NCBI GenBank assembly: GCA_001803705.1 | Contig: MHDY01000065.1 | Location: forward strand, 1,937-8,954 | Direction of reading: 5' to 3' | Origin: Nitrospirae bacterium GWC2_56_14 | Lineage (GTDB): Bacteria > Nitrospirota > UBA9217 | Length of the DNA stretch: 7,018 bases | Part shown: positions 1-6,048 of the stretch, in pieces | Numbering within the stretch: position 1 is the stretch's first letter | How the letters are laid out: each line of letters begins with the position of its first letter | Translations under genes and position numbers: made by a program | The notes under the pieces: model-generated | The model's input: the letters and a program-made list of their open reading frames with translations, nothing else | Databases searched by the model: none | What the model was told of the DNA's origin: nothing

Positions 1-539
1 TGCCGGGGCGGTCCGCCCGCGAACAGATCGAAGATGAGCACTCCGGCCGGGCTTAGAACGCCGGCCACGAGGAAGTGGTCCTCGGTTATCGCCAATCCGC
101 GCAGATCGCAGGGTATCGGCGCCGGCAAGGGCTCGATCGGCCCGAACTCGCCGGCCTCGCGCGCATGCGCGCACTCAGAACCCCAGCCCGCTGCCCAGAA
201 CCGGGAAGTCTTGCCCGTGCCTGATGAAGTGACCAGGATCTCCCTCTCGTCGGATGCGATCCAGTACCAATTGCCGTAGCGGTCGCGGGCGGCGCCTCTG
301 CGGGCTTCGAACTGCGGCTTCTTATCATTCGGCGCGGGTATGAACTGGAAGATCCGGGGGTGGAGCCTGATCTCGTTCCGCGCCCGGGACCAGTCGATGC
401 CCCACGATGGGCTGTTGTCGGATGGATGTGGATGGGCCCAGACCGTGGAAAGAGCGTGCGCGCCGTCTTCATCCACGGCGCAGCTGCCCCACTCGTCTTC
501 CCGGAGAATAAGATGAAATCTTGATCCGTTCGCGTCCAT
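1..539 (-). CDS. Tail/baseplate protein following the J-like gene, N-terminal part (partial, continues outside window)
   Basis: The frame is open from ATG at 539 to the window edge (179 complete codons, no stop). It begins MDANGSRFHLILREDEWGSC and continues with WGIDWSRARNEIRLHPRIFQF, RDRYGNWYWIASDE, EILVTSSGTGKTSRFWAAG and finally DLRGLAITEDHFLVAGVLSPAG, VLIFDLFAGGPPR. The short beta strands, the recurring W/D/G turns and the 'RDRYGNWYWI' and 'GLAITEDHFLVAG' stretches look like blades of a beta-propeller (NHL/WD-like). The position directly after a J-like gene is where contractile injection clusters commonly place a large tail protein whose C-terminal part is gpI-like (TIGR02242-type, as recalled); that part is not in this window, so the identity is inference. 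The start is supported by GGAGGAG inside the last codons of the J-like gene, 11 bases upstream, and by a gap of only 2 bases after its stop. Codons are GC-rich like those of the neighbours. Confidence 0.75.
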   Translation of the reverse strand, partial: MDANGSRFHLILREDEWGSCAVDEDGAHALSTVWAHPHPSDNSPSWGIDWSRARNEIRLHPRIFQFIPAPNDKKPQFEARRGAARDRYGNWYWIASDEREILVTSSGTGKTSRFWAAGWGSECAHAREAGEFGPIEPLPAPIPCDLRGLAITEDHFLVAGVLSPAGVLIFDLFAGGPPR

Positions 540-541
540 GC

Positions 542-2833
542 TTATCTGCACTCCTCCGGCACGATCGGCACCGGCAGGGGTCGGCTTCCGCCTTCGCCCG
601 TGCCCGTACCCTGGCCGTCAGTCGACGTCGTCTGCCCGTCACGCAGCTGCTCCACATCCATGGGATCGCCGACCTGAACGGAGATTCCCATGATACGCGG
701 GAGCTGCAGTCCCCGCATTTCTATTTGGCTGCCTTTGCCGTCCACACCGCAGAGGAAAAGTTTCGTGATCGAAGAGACGCCTTCGGCGCGGCCGACTTCC
801 GCCGCCAATTCGAGATCGTTCACGGGCCTTCTGAGCGGCCAGCCGGTCGCCATATGGGCAAAGGACGCCTGCGCACAGCCGGTTTCCGTTCCTGCAGTGG
901 GAAGCGGCGAAAGGAACCTGCGCAGCCTTTCCTTCACCGCTTCACGCACCTCGGCGATGCTGCGGCCGGCGACCACGGTCATGCCAACAGATATCCAGAG
1001 GGACTTGTATACCGGCCCCCGCAAAAAGACCTCTGTGGTTACCAGCCTCCGGGAATCGACGTATTCGCAGGCAGCAGTAATGAAGTCCTTGTCCGGCAGG
1101 GGCGCATCGGGCTGGGTCGCGTCATATCGGGGAACGATCATGAGCGTTACCGCGCCAGCCGCATCTCCGGGCTCGCATGGCGGCTCCAGGGCCGGGTGGT
1201 ACGCCGGGATCACGTCCACACGGCCGATGTTGATGCCGGGCGTCCGCTTTACGATGGTTTCAAAATCCGAGGCCGTTACCAGGCGGTCCCGGTGCTGGAG
1301 AAAACGGGAAATCTGTTTTTCGCCCTCGGCAGCGGATTCCGCGTCCGTGCCTCCCCATGTCGGCACCGGATTCGTGACGGATATTCCCGGAGGCAGGCTC
1401 GGGCCGCTTTTGATCGCGCCCTGATTAACGTTTCCCGCGCGGCCGTCGCCGTATTCATAGCTCGCCCTGATGGCTGCGCGGGCCCGCGGCCTGGCGCCCC
1501 GCATGCCGTCGCCGAAACGGACCTCGCCTGATTCGGCATTCAGCACGAAGACCTTTGCGGATCTTGCGGTCTTCGGTGATGCGGTCCGGCCGCCCTGGAC
1601 CCCCGACCGCTGGTCCTGAACATCCACCTCCGGCCCCGCGCTCATAAGGTCATCGATCTCTGTCCAGATCTGCGGCTTTTCATTGGGCAGCACTATGGAA
1701 AGCGAAACGCTGCCGGGCACAACCGGGGTGCGGGAGAGCACGACCTTCTGGTCCGGCGCTCCGGTGCCACCTGGCAGCACCTCGTTCTTTACCTGGGCGC
1801 GCTGCGAGATCAATACACTGTTGATGCCGGCCCATCTGAACTTTGCCTCGGCCGATTTCGGAGGTGTGATCCGAATCCAGGTTATTATCCTCTCGTACAG
1901 ATGGGTGTCTTCAAGCGCGGGTGGGAATTCGCCGACACCGGCCTCAAGGGGATCCAGGTTGTCCCACAGCTTGAGCCCGGCTTCGGCCGGAAGGGTGATC
2001 TGCACGACCGCAGTTTCCGTGAGAACATCTCCTGTTGCTGCGGCATCCAGGGGCCGGTAGCGGGGCGCCCGCTCCTCGGGCCGCTCGGAAAGCGTCTCAA
2101 ACACCGGAATTTCATATTTGATGGAGGCGCCTGCCAATGACCGGGAGCGGCCGCCGGGGATCAGGTCGAGGTTGCCGTCGCCCTGCGGCGGCACGAAGCC
2201 GAGGCTCAGCGTCTTTCCCGCGATCTGCCTCCGGATGTCGGCAACCGCATCGTCTTTTCGGACTGCGAGCGCCACCCAGAGAGATCCGTCTACGGTATCC
2301 GCAAGATCGGCGCCGCCTTCAAGGGTGAGCTGCGTGGTCTGGTAATACACGGGTTTGGCTTCCTGGGTTATCAGGAACGATGCGTAAAGCTGGTCGTAAT
2401 AGCTCTTCACTTTATCGTCCGGTTTCTCCAGCTTCTTTTTGAAACACACGAACGTCTCGACAGGAAGCAAGTCGAGCCCCTGGTCGGTACGAAACGGGAC
2501 CTGGCCGGCGCGGACCTCGAGACCGGCAGCGAGCGTGAAGGTCTGCGGCGCACCGCGCTCATTGGAGAACGCAACAATGCCCCGTGCGGAAGACGCGGGC
2601 CGGAGCGGTATGCCGAGAAGGGACAGGAACTTCCTACGGTTGCGCTCCGGGATCTGGTTGCTGCGGTAGAGGAGGCTCTCCGTAAGGAACGCAAAGAGCT
2701 CCACAATGGTAACGCCGGGGTCGCTTTCATTGAAGTTCGTCCACTCCGGTGTGTGCACCGGAATGCGGGCAAGCGTTTCCCTGACCAGCTCCTGATAGTT
2801 GCGATCGTCCAGTTTCGGGATGATCAGCGGCAT
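542..2833 (-). CDS. Baseplate wedge protein, baseplate J / gp6-like ('putative baseplate assembly protein' type)
   Basis: A 763-residue protein, much longer than P2 gpJ (about 300) and in the range of the large J-like proteins of contractile injection systems (Afp11-like, TIGR02243-type as recalled). The N-terminus carries the conserved NESDPGVTIVELFAFLTE (35-52) and RRKFLSLLGIPLRPA (66-80). The J core follows: SGEVRFGDGMRG (435-446), YEYGDGRAGNVNQGAI (459-474), PTWGGTDAES (491-500), then HRDRLVTASDFETIVKRTPG (514-533), a clear family signature. Residues 550-725 give the C-terminal alpha/beta part (LVTTEVFLRGPVYKSLWISV, RPVNDLELAAEVG). The chain ends in a Gly/Thr/Ser-rich linker and a proline-rich tail ending PEECR. 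Such proteins form the wedge ring around the hub and transmit the contraction signal. GAGGAG six bases before the ATG overlaps the gp25 stop; the gap is 10 bases. The stop lies 2 bases before the next ATG. No frameshift or missing segment is seen. Confidence 0.94.
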   Translation of the reverse strand: MPLIIPKLDDRNYQELVRETLARIPVHTPEWTNFNESDPGVTIVELFAFLTESLLYRSNQIPERNRRKFLSLLGIPLRPASSARGIVAFSNERGAPQTFTLAAGLEVRAGQVPFRTDQGLDLLPVETFVCFKKKLEKPDDKVKSYYDQLYASFLITQEAKPVYYQTTQLTLEGGADLADTVDGSLWVALAVRKDDAVADIRRQIAGKTLSLGFVPPQGDGNLDLIPGGRSRSLAGASIKYEIPVFETLSERPEERAPRYRPLDAAATGDVLTETAVVQITLPAEAGLKLWDNLDPLEAGVGEFPPALEDTHLYERIITWIRITPPKSAEAKFRWAGINSVLISQRAQVKNEVLPGGTGAPDQKVVLSRTPVVPGSVSLSIVLPNEKPQIWTEIDDLMSAGPEVDVQDQRSGVQGGRTASPKTARSAKVFVLNAESGEVRFGDGMRGARPRARAAIRASYEYGDGRAGNVNQGAIKSGPSLPPGISVTNPVPTWGGTDAESAAEGEKQISRFLQHRDRLVTASDFETIVKRTPGINIGRVDVIPAYHPALEPPCEPGDAAGAVTLMIVPRYDATQPDAPLPDKDFITAACEYVDSRRLVTTEVFLRGPVYKSLWISVGMTVVAGRSIAEVREAVKERLRRFLSPLPTAGTETGCAQASFAHMATGWPLRRPVNDLELAAEVGRAEGVSSITKLFLCGVDGKGSQIEMRGLQLPRIMGISVQVGDPMDVEQLRDGQTTSTDGQGTGTGEGGSRPLPVPIVPEECR
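551..557 (-). promoter_or_regulatory. Shine-Dalgarno site of the last gene, inside the J-like gene
   Basis: GGAGGAG on the minus strand, formed by the proline/glutamate codons near the end of the J-like gene, lies 11 bases before the ATG at 539. It fixes that start and implies translational coupling across the 2-base gap. Confidence 0.75.
584..631 (-). other. Gly/Thr/Ser low-complexity linker near the end of the J-like protein
   Basis: Residues 735-750 read TTSTDGQGTGTGEGGS, followed by PLPVPIVPEECR. This is a flexible, probably disordered extension after the folded domain, with no J-family motif. Its function is unknown; it may be a tether or an unstructured tail. Confidence 0.6.
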
Positions 2834-2839
2834 ACGATT

Positions 2840-2845
2840 CTCCTC
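2840..2845 (-). promoter_or_regulatory. Shine-Dalgarno site of the J-like gene
   Basis: GAGGAG on the minus strand, six bases before the ATG at 2833, overlaps the TGA stop of the gp25-like gene (TGAGGAG). This is the best ribosome binding site in the window and confirms the start. Confidence 0.8.
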
Positions 2846-3242
2846 ATGACGCTCCGAGAGCGACTTTTAGTCTCAGCGTGTCCCTTGCCTGCGTTGCCAC
2901 GAGCTTGTACTGGATCACCGCAACCGCCGCTTGGGGGTCCAGGGGGTCCTGCTCCACGGAAACTGAATCGAGTTGTATCCTCGGCTCCCATGCGCCCAGC
3001 ATCCCGATGATGCGTTCCTGGATCCGCTGGCGGGTTGTGACCGTATTCGGTTCGAACAGGAAGCGGCCGAACCCGCCGCCGAATTGCGGCAGACGCAGCC
3101 GCTCGCCCGGCTCCGTCGACAGGATGATGCGAATCGCTTCACGGATGTTATCCGCCCCTGCGGACCACATCAGCCTGCCGTCCGGTCCCACTTCCGGCGG
3201 AAATTTCAGCCCCTGTCCGAAAATGCGGCCTGCGTTCTTCAT
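2844..3242 (-). CDS. Baseplate wedge / sheath initiator, GPW/gp25 family
   Basis: A 132-residue protein, a usual size for gp25-like wedge proteins (T4 gp25, P2 gpW, Afp9, TssE). Residues 31-75 hold the family signature: NIREAIRIILSTEPGERL, with the conserved EPGER at 44-48, then PQFGGGFGRFLFEPN. A helix (TTRQRIQERIIGMLGAWEPR, 69-88) and a beta-rich end (IQLDSVSVEQDPLDP, AVAVIQYKLVATQ) complete the fold. In the family this protein joins the baseplate wedge and nucleates sheath polymerisation. The ATG at 3242 overlaps the stop of the upstream gene as ATGA and has AGGA eight bases upstream inside that gene. The same frame stays open to 3521, but the extra residues are the out-of-frame shadow of the neighbour's C-terminus and look unlike the family. 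Assignment is secure. Confidence 0.94.
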   Translation of the reverse strand: MKNAGRIFGQGLKFPPEVGPDGRLMWSAGADNIREAIRIILSTEPGERLRLPQFGGGFGRFLFEPNTVTTRQRIQERIIGMLGAWEPRIQLDSVSVEQDPLDPQAAVAVIQYKLVATQARDTLRLKVALGAS

Positions 3243-5329
3243 GCTTTCTTTCCTTTCAAGCCGGGAATCGGAAAACAGGTAAAAAGAAAGGGGATCCAGC
3301 GAAAGAACATATCGAACAGGGCCACAATGATGATCAGCAGGATAAGAGCGGCCAGCGTCACGATCGGGATCGACAGCGAGCAGTACATCCCGTTGCTGTC
3401 GCCTTCCTTGCAGGGCCCCGTCTTTCCGGGTTCGGGCAGGTCCTTGTGAAAAGGCCAGGGGAGCACGGAAAGCACCAGGTCGCCGAAAGTCAATTTTCGG
3501 ATCTCCCCGACCTTGCCACACAGCATGTTCGACATCATCAGTGTTGCGCTCTTCTTGAACTTTCGCAGACCGGCGGGCGAGATGTCCATGGGGAGCGTGA
3601 TCCTGACCGGCCTCGCCGGCGCGTCGGGGTCAAAGAACGGCGCCATCTGGAACTTTTCGGTAGGCGCACTCAGCGCCGCCGGGTTCATTGGTCCGCAGTT
3701 GGGACGTTCATATACACACCGGATCACGAACCAGCCGTTGCCCGGGTTCAGGGGCTGCTCACCAAGCTGGATCTCGGGTGCCACATCCGGCAATTCTTCG
3801 AGGACGGCCAAGGCGTCATTTATCAGGTTTTTGAGAATGTCGATTTTCAGGAGCTCTTCCTCGAGCGAGTCCCAGCCCGCGGAACCGACAGAGATGTCGA
3901 GAGGACCCGCGAATTTTGGTTCGTCTGCAACACTACCGGAAGCGGACACGCTCACTCCAGGGTCGGCAAACGGGAAGAGGAATCCGGGCCAGGGCGGAAC
4001 AGGACCGGCATCCATGCTGTACGGTGTGACAGCCGCTTCCAGCCTGGCGGCGGTGTCCTTGTCGCTGATTTTGACGAGCGCGTCAACAAGCGAGGGAATT
4101 TCAGGATTGCCGTGAGTGACTTTCAGCAGGTCATTCTTCAGATCAACGCTGACGCCGACAACTCTCAGCTTGCGGATGAGGGCCTCTTCCTGATCAGTCA
4201 GTTTACGGTCCGGCTTGCCCGTCGTGAGTTCCTTCCAGACTTGAGCGAGGTAGCGCTCGAGAAATGCGGCGAAGTCGAGCATAATGTACCAGGAGCCTGT
4301 CTGGATCTTTTCGCGGGTTTCTTTCAGCATTGCTACCGCTTCTTTGTGCTTCGGAGCAAAGTCGCTGTCCTGTTCAGCGGCTTTGCCGTTGCGCATTGTC
4401 TCACCGGTCATTTTCGCCTGTTGCACCAGCGCTTGCCAGGGCGCAAGGACCTGGGCTTCAAAGAGCGCTTGAAGAGCGGTCTTCGCCTTTTCCCGTTTTA
4501 CGCTGACGTCGGTGTTCTCTTTTGCCGGTTCCACGTATTCCTGGGCCGAAAGGTATTCCTCCCGCCTGCCTACCGGGATCGATCCGGCAAGCATTCGTCT
4601 GCTCTGCCCTTGATCATCGTTGAAGTGCATTGCAAACAAGGGAAGACGTTCTTCGCCGGTCTGTATCTCTTCTTGCTTGCCGATTGGGATGCTCTTCCAG
4701 GCAAATCCCTCAGCTGTTGCGATAAAGGCGTATTCCGACCACAGTTCGTCCGTGGCTTTATATTCTTTCTTCGACTCTGCATTTGGATCCTTATAGGACA
4801 CCCGGCGGATCACAAACCCGGCGGTTTCCCGTTTTCCCGCGTCGATGCGGCGGTCCGGCATGCCTGCCTGCTGGCATACCAGTGATGCGGCGACCAGATA
4901 GAACCGTTTATGAGCGGGTTGATAGAGCTTGAAGAGAAGTTCTTCATCGTCATTATCAGCATTCGTACTGTCTTTCTCTTCAACGGTCTTTGCCGCGGCA
5001 ACTGTTGGCAAAGAAATCCTGGCATCCTGCTGTCTGATCTTTTTTGAGAATTCCGAGATCGGCTCCATCGCCTCATTCCTGGAGATCGTGACAGGCGGTT
5101 TCATCGGTTTCATCCAGGTCTCCGGCCTCGCGATCCGCTCCATCAGCCCTTCCGGATGATACGTCAGCAGAGACAGCGTCTCTTCCATGAAGAGATCGTT
5201 ATCAAAGCGCAGGATCGCCGGCTGCCAGGGTGAACCGTTCTGCCTGCTCGTACTGGCCTGCGGATCGGCCGTCCAGAAAGGAGACGGGGCGGTCCATTTC
5301 GCCGTATGTCTGATGAGTGCGGTTACCAT
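3239..5329 (-). CDS. 696-residue baseplate-cluster protein of unknown function with C-terminal membrane segment
   Basis: No named function can be assigned. From memory, similar proteins, annotated hypothetical, accompany phage-tail-like clusters of other bacteria; this could not be checked. Visible parts: an N-terminal region (1-110) with several W and P residues; an acidic low-complexity stretch at 118-131; a well-formed block at 131-178 (LYQPAHKRFYLVAASLVCQ, GMPDRRID, GFVIRRV); a second at 228-260 (LPLFAMHF, RRMLAGSIPVGRREEYL); a charged, helix-like middle (270-440); and a third block at 530-630 (GWFVIRCVYERPNCGP, FFDPDAPARPVRITLP, LCGKVGEIRKLTFGDL, LPWPFHKDL). The end holds a strongly hydrophobic segment (651-673, SIPIVTLAALILLIIIVALF), a second semi-hydrophobic stretch to 690 and a basic tail GLKGKKA. 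No signal peptide is seen, so a C-tail-anchored protein facing the cytoplasm is inferred. It overlaps the spike gene by 7 bases and the gp25 gene by 4. The start is preceded by GCGGGGAACAT. The middle is less GC-rich than the flanking genes. Confidence 0.85.
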   Translation of the reverse strand: MVTALIRHTAKWTAPSPFWTADPQASTSRQNGSPWQPAILRFDNDLFMEETLSLLTYHPEGLMERIARPETWMKPMKPPVTISRNEAMEPISEFSKKIRQQDARISLPTVAAAKTVEEKDSTNADNDDEELLFKLYQPAHKRFYLVAASLVCQQAGMPDRRIDAGKRETAGFVIRRVSYKDPNAESKKEYKATDELWSEYAFIATAEGFAWKSIPIGKQEEIQTGEERLPLFAMHFNDDQGQSRRMLAGSIPVGRREEYLSAQEYVEPAKENTDVSVKREKAKTALQALFEAQVLAPWQALVQQAKMTGETMRNGKAAEQDSDFAPKHKEAVAMLKETREKIQTGSWYIMLDFAAFLERYLAQVWKELTTGKPDRKLTDQEEALIRKLRVVGVSVDLKNDLLKVTHGNPEIPSLVDALVKISDKDTAARLEAAVTPYSMDAGPVPPWPGFLFPFADPGVSVSASGSVADEPKFAGPLDISVGSAGWDSLEEELLKIDILKNLINDALAVLEELPDVAPEIQLGEQPLNPGNGWFVIRCVYERPNCGPMNPAALSAPTEKFQMAPFFDPDAPARPVRITLPMDISPAGLRKFKKSATLMMSNMLCGKVGEIRKLTFGDLVLSVLPWPFHKDLPEPGKTGPCKEGDSNGMYCSLSIPIVTLAALILLIIIVALFDMFFRWIPFLFTCFPIPGLKGKKA
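3251..3254 (-). promoter_or_regulatory. Shine-Dalgarno site of the gp25-like gene
   Basis: AGGA within AAAGGAAAG, eight bases before the ATG at 3242, lies inside the lysine codons at the end of the upstream gene. It decides for the 132-residue protein against the longer open frame reaching 3521. Confidence 0.65.
3311..3379 (-). other. Predicted transmembrane segment at the C-terminus of the 696-residue protein
   Basis: Residues 651-673 are almost entirely L, I, V and A, long enough to cross a membrane once. They are followed by FDMFFRWIPFLFTCFPIPG, which could be a second short membrane or interface segment, and by lysines at the end. Cysteines at 640 and 650 precede it. Such a segment is not expected of a soluble baseplate part. 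Called by eye from hydrophobicity only. Confidence 0.75.
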
Positions 5330-6048
5330 ATGTTCCCCGCCCCGGGCGTATAGGAGGCGCTGATGACGCTGTTGCTGAGCACCGTATCCGCCTGCACCAC
5401 GCCGCTGAACTTTGACATGGCCGCGTTGACGGTCACCATGCCGGCCGATATCTCGATCATACTGGCGTTCACCGTCACTTTTGCGGATGCATTGATCGTG
5501 ATGCCGCTCGACTCCATCTTTATCGAGTTGCCGTTGCTGTCCGTCGCCTCGATCGAACCGGGGCCATCCTTGAGCACCACGGTCTGACCTGCCGGGGTTT
5601 CCAGCTTCAGGCTCTCCTGGCCGTCGCTGTCGTCGATCGTGATGATGACGCCGTTTCTGGATTTGATCACTTTTTTGTAGTTCTTCCCGCTGCCGTCCAT
5701 GGACTCGGGCGGGCTGTCGCTGCCGTTCCAGAGTGCGCCGACCACATAGGGCCTTCGGGGATCGCCTGCTTCGAAGGCAACCAGCACCTCGTCATTCTCG
5801 TCCGGGATGAACCAGCTCCCGCGGCCGCTCCCGGCCATGAGCACAGCTACGCGGGCCCAGGCTTCGTACCGGCTCCCGCCGCTGTCCGGGGCCCAGGGCA
5901 GCGTGACCTTGACCCTGCCCTGGCCGTCGGGGTCCTTGATGTCCGTAACGAGCGCGGGAAAGACGCCGTACCAGCGACCGCCCAGTCCGGAAGATACGCG
6001 GGCGTTTTGGATGTGCGTGAGAGGCGCTGCGTTCTCCGTCTCGATCAT
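5323..6048 (-). CDS. Baseplate spike protein, gpV/gp5-like (OB-fold plus beta-helix needle)
   Basis: A 241-residue protein from ATG at 6048. Residues about 26-108 form the phage baseplate V / gp5 OB-fold domain, with the characteristic stretches YGVFPALVTDIKDPDGQGRV, WARVAVLMAG and PDENDEVLVAFEAGDPRRP, followed by YVVGALWNG. Residues about 130-216 are short alternating beta segments rich in T, V, S, N and G, as in the trimeric beta-helix needle of T4 gp5 and VgrG. The chain ends in SYTPGAGNIW. In contractile systems this trimer sits under the hub and pierces the target envelope. No lysozyme insert is present between OB-fold and needle, unlike T4 gp5. Start choice: the ATG at 6048 overlaps the hub gene's stop as ATGA and is preceded by GGGGCAGGT; a GTG five codons upstream (6063) has a poorer ribosome site. 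The stop overlaps the next ATG (ATGGTAA). Assignment is secure. Confidence 0.93.
   Translation of the reverse strand: MIETENAAPLTHIQNARVSSGLGGRWYGVFPALVTDIKDPDGQGRVKVTLPWAPDSGGSRYEAWARVAVLMAGSGRGSWFIPDENDEVLVAFEAGDPRRPYVVGALWNGSDSPPESMDGSGKNYKKVIKSRNGVIITIDDSDGQESLKLETPAGQTVVLKDGPGSIEATDSNGNSIKMESSGITINASAKVTVNASMIEISAGMVTVNAAMSKFSGVVQADTVLSNSVISASYTPGAGNIW
5401..5661 (-). other. Needle (beta-helix) repeat region of the spike protein
   Basis: Residues about 130-216 of the spike protein consist of short strand-turn units such as LKLETPAGQTVVLKD, SIEATDSNGNSIKMES, SGITINASAKVTVNA, SMIEISAGMVTVNA and AMSKFSG. The alternation of a hydrophobic position with small polar residues, and the recurring 'VTVNA' (twice, 14 residues apart), matches the degenerate repeats that wind into the triple-stranded beta-helix of gp5/VgrG needles. 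Domain limits are estimated by eye. Confidence 0.7.

Noticed and set aside
86..472. A 128-codon minus-strand frame in the last gene's region
   Set aside because: It is out of frame with the supported gene starting at 539, is very rich in R, S and P, and has no ribosome site. The frame starting at 539 is open to the window edge and has plausible protein composition.
690..1424. A 244-codon plus-strand frame
   Set aside because: Second antisense shadow of the J-like gene; it overlaps the previous one in a different frame and has no family signature.
521..1531. A 336-codon open frame on the plus strand, opposite the J-like gene
   Set aside because: It lies fully antisense to the well-supported J-like coding sequence; its product is R/H/A-rich, with no motif, as expected of a GC-rich shadow frame.
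3243..3521. An N-terminal extension of the gp25-like protein from an upstream ATG at 3521
   Set aside because: The added residues are the shifted-frame reading of the neighbour's C-terminal coding region, and the ATGA overlap start at 3242 has a proper ribosome site and gives the usual family length.
3446..4885. A 479-codon open frame on the plus strand, opposite the 696-residue gene
   Set aside because: Despite its length, it is the antisense of a coding frame in GC-rich DNA, it has no ribosome site or recognisable domain, and the minus-strand frame has strong support from overlaps and membrane-segment structure. The translated product looks like a random mix of H, R, F and Q.
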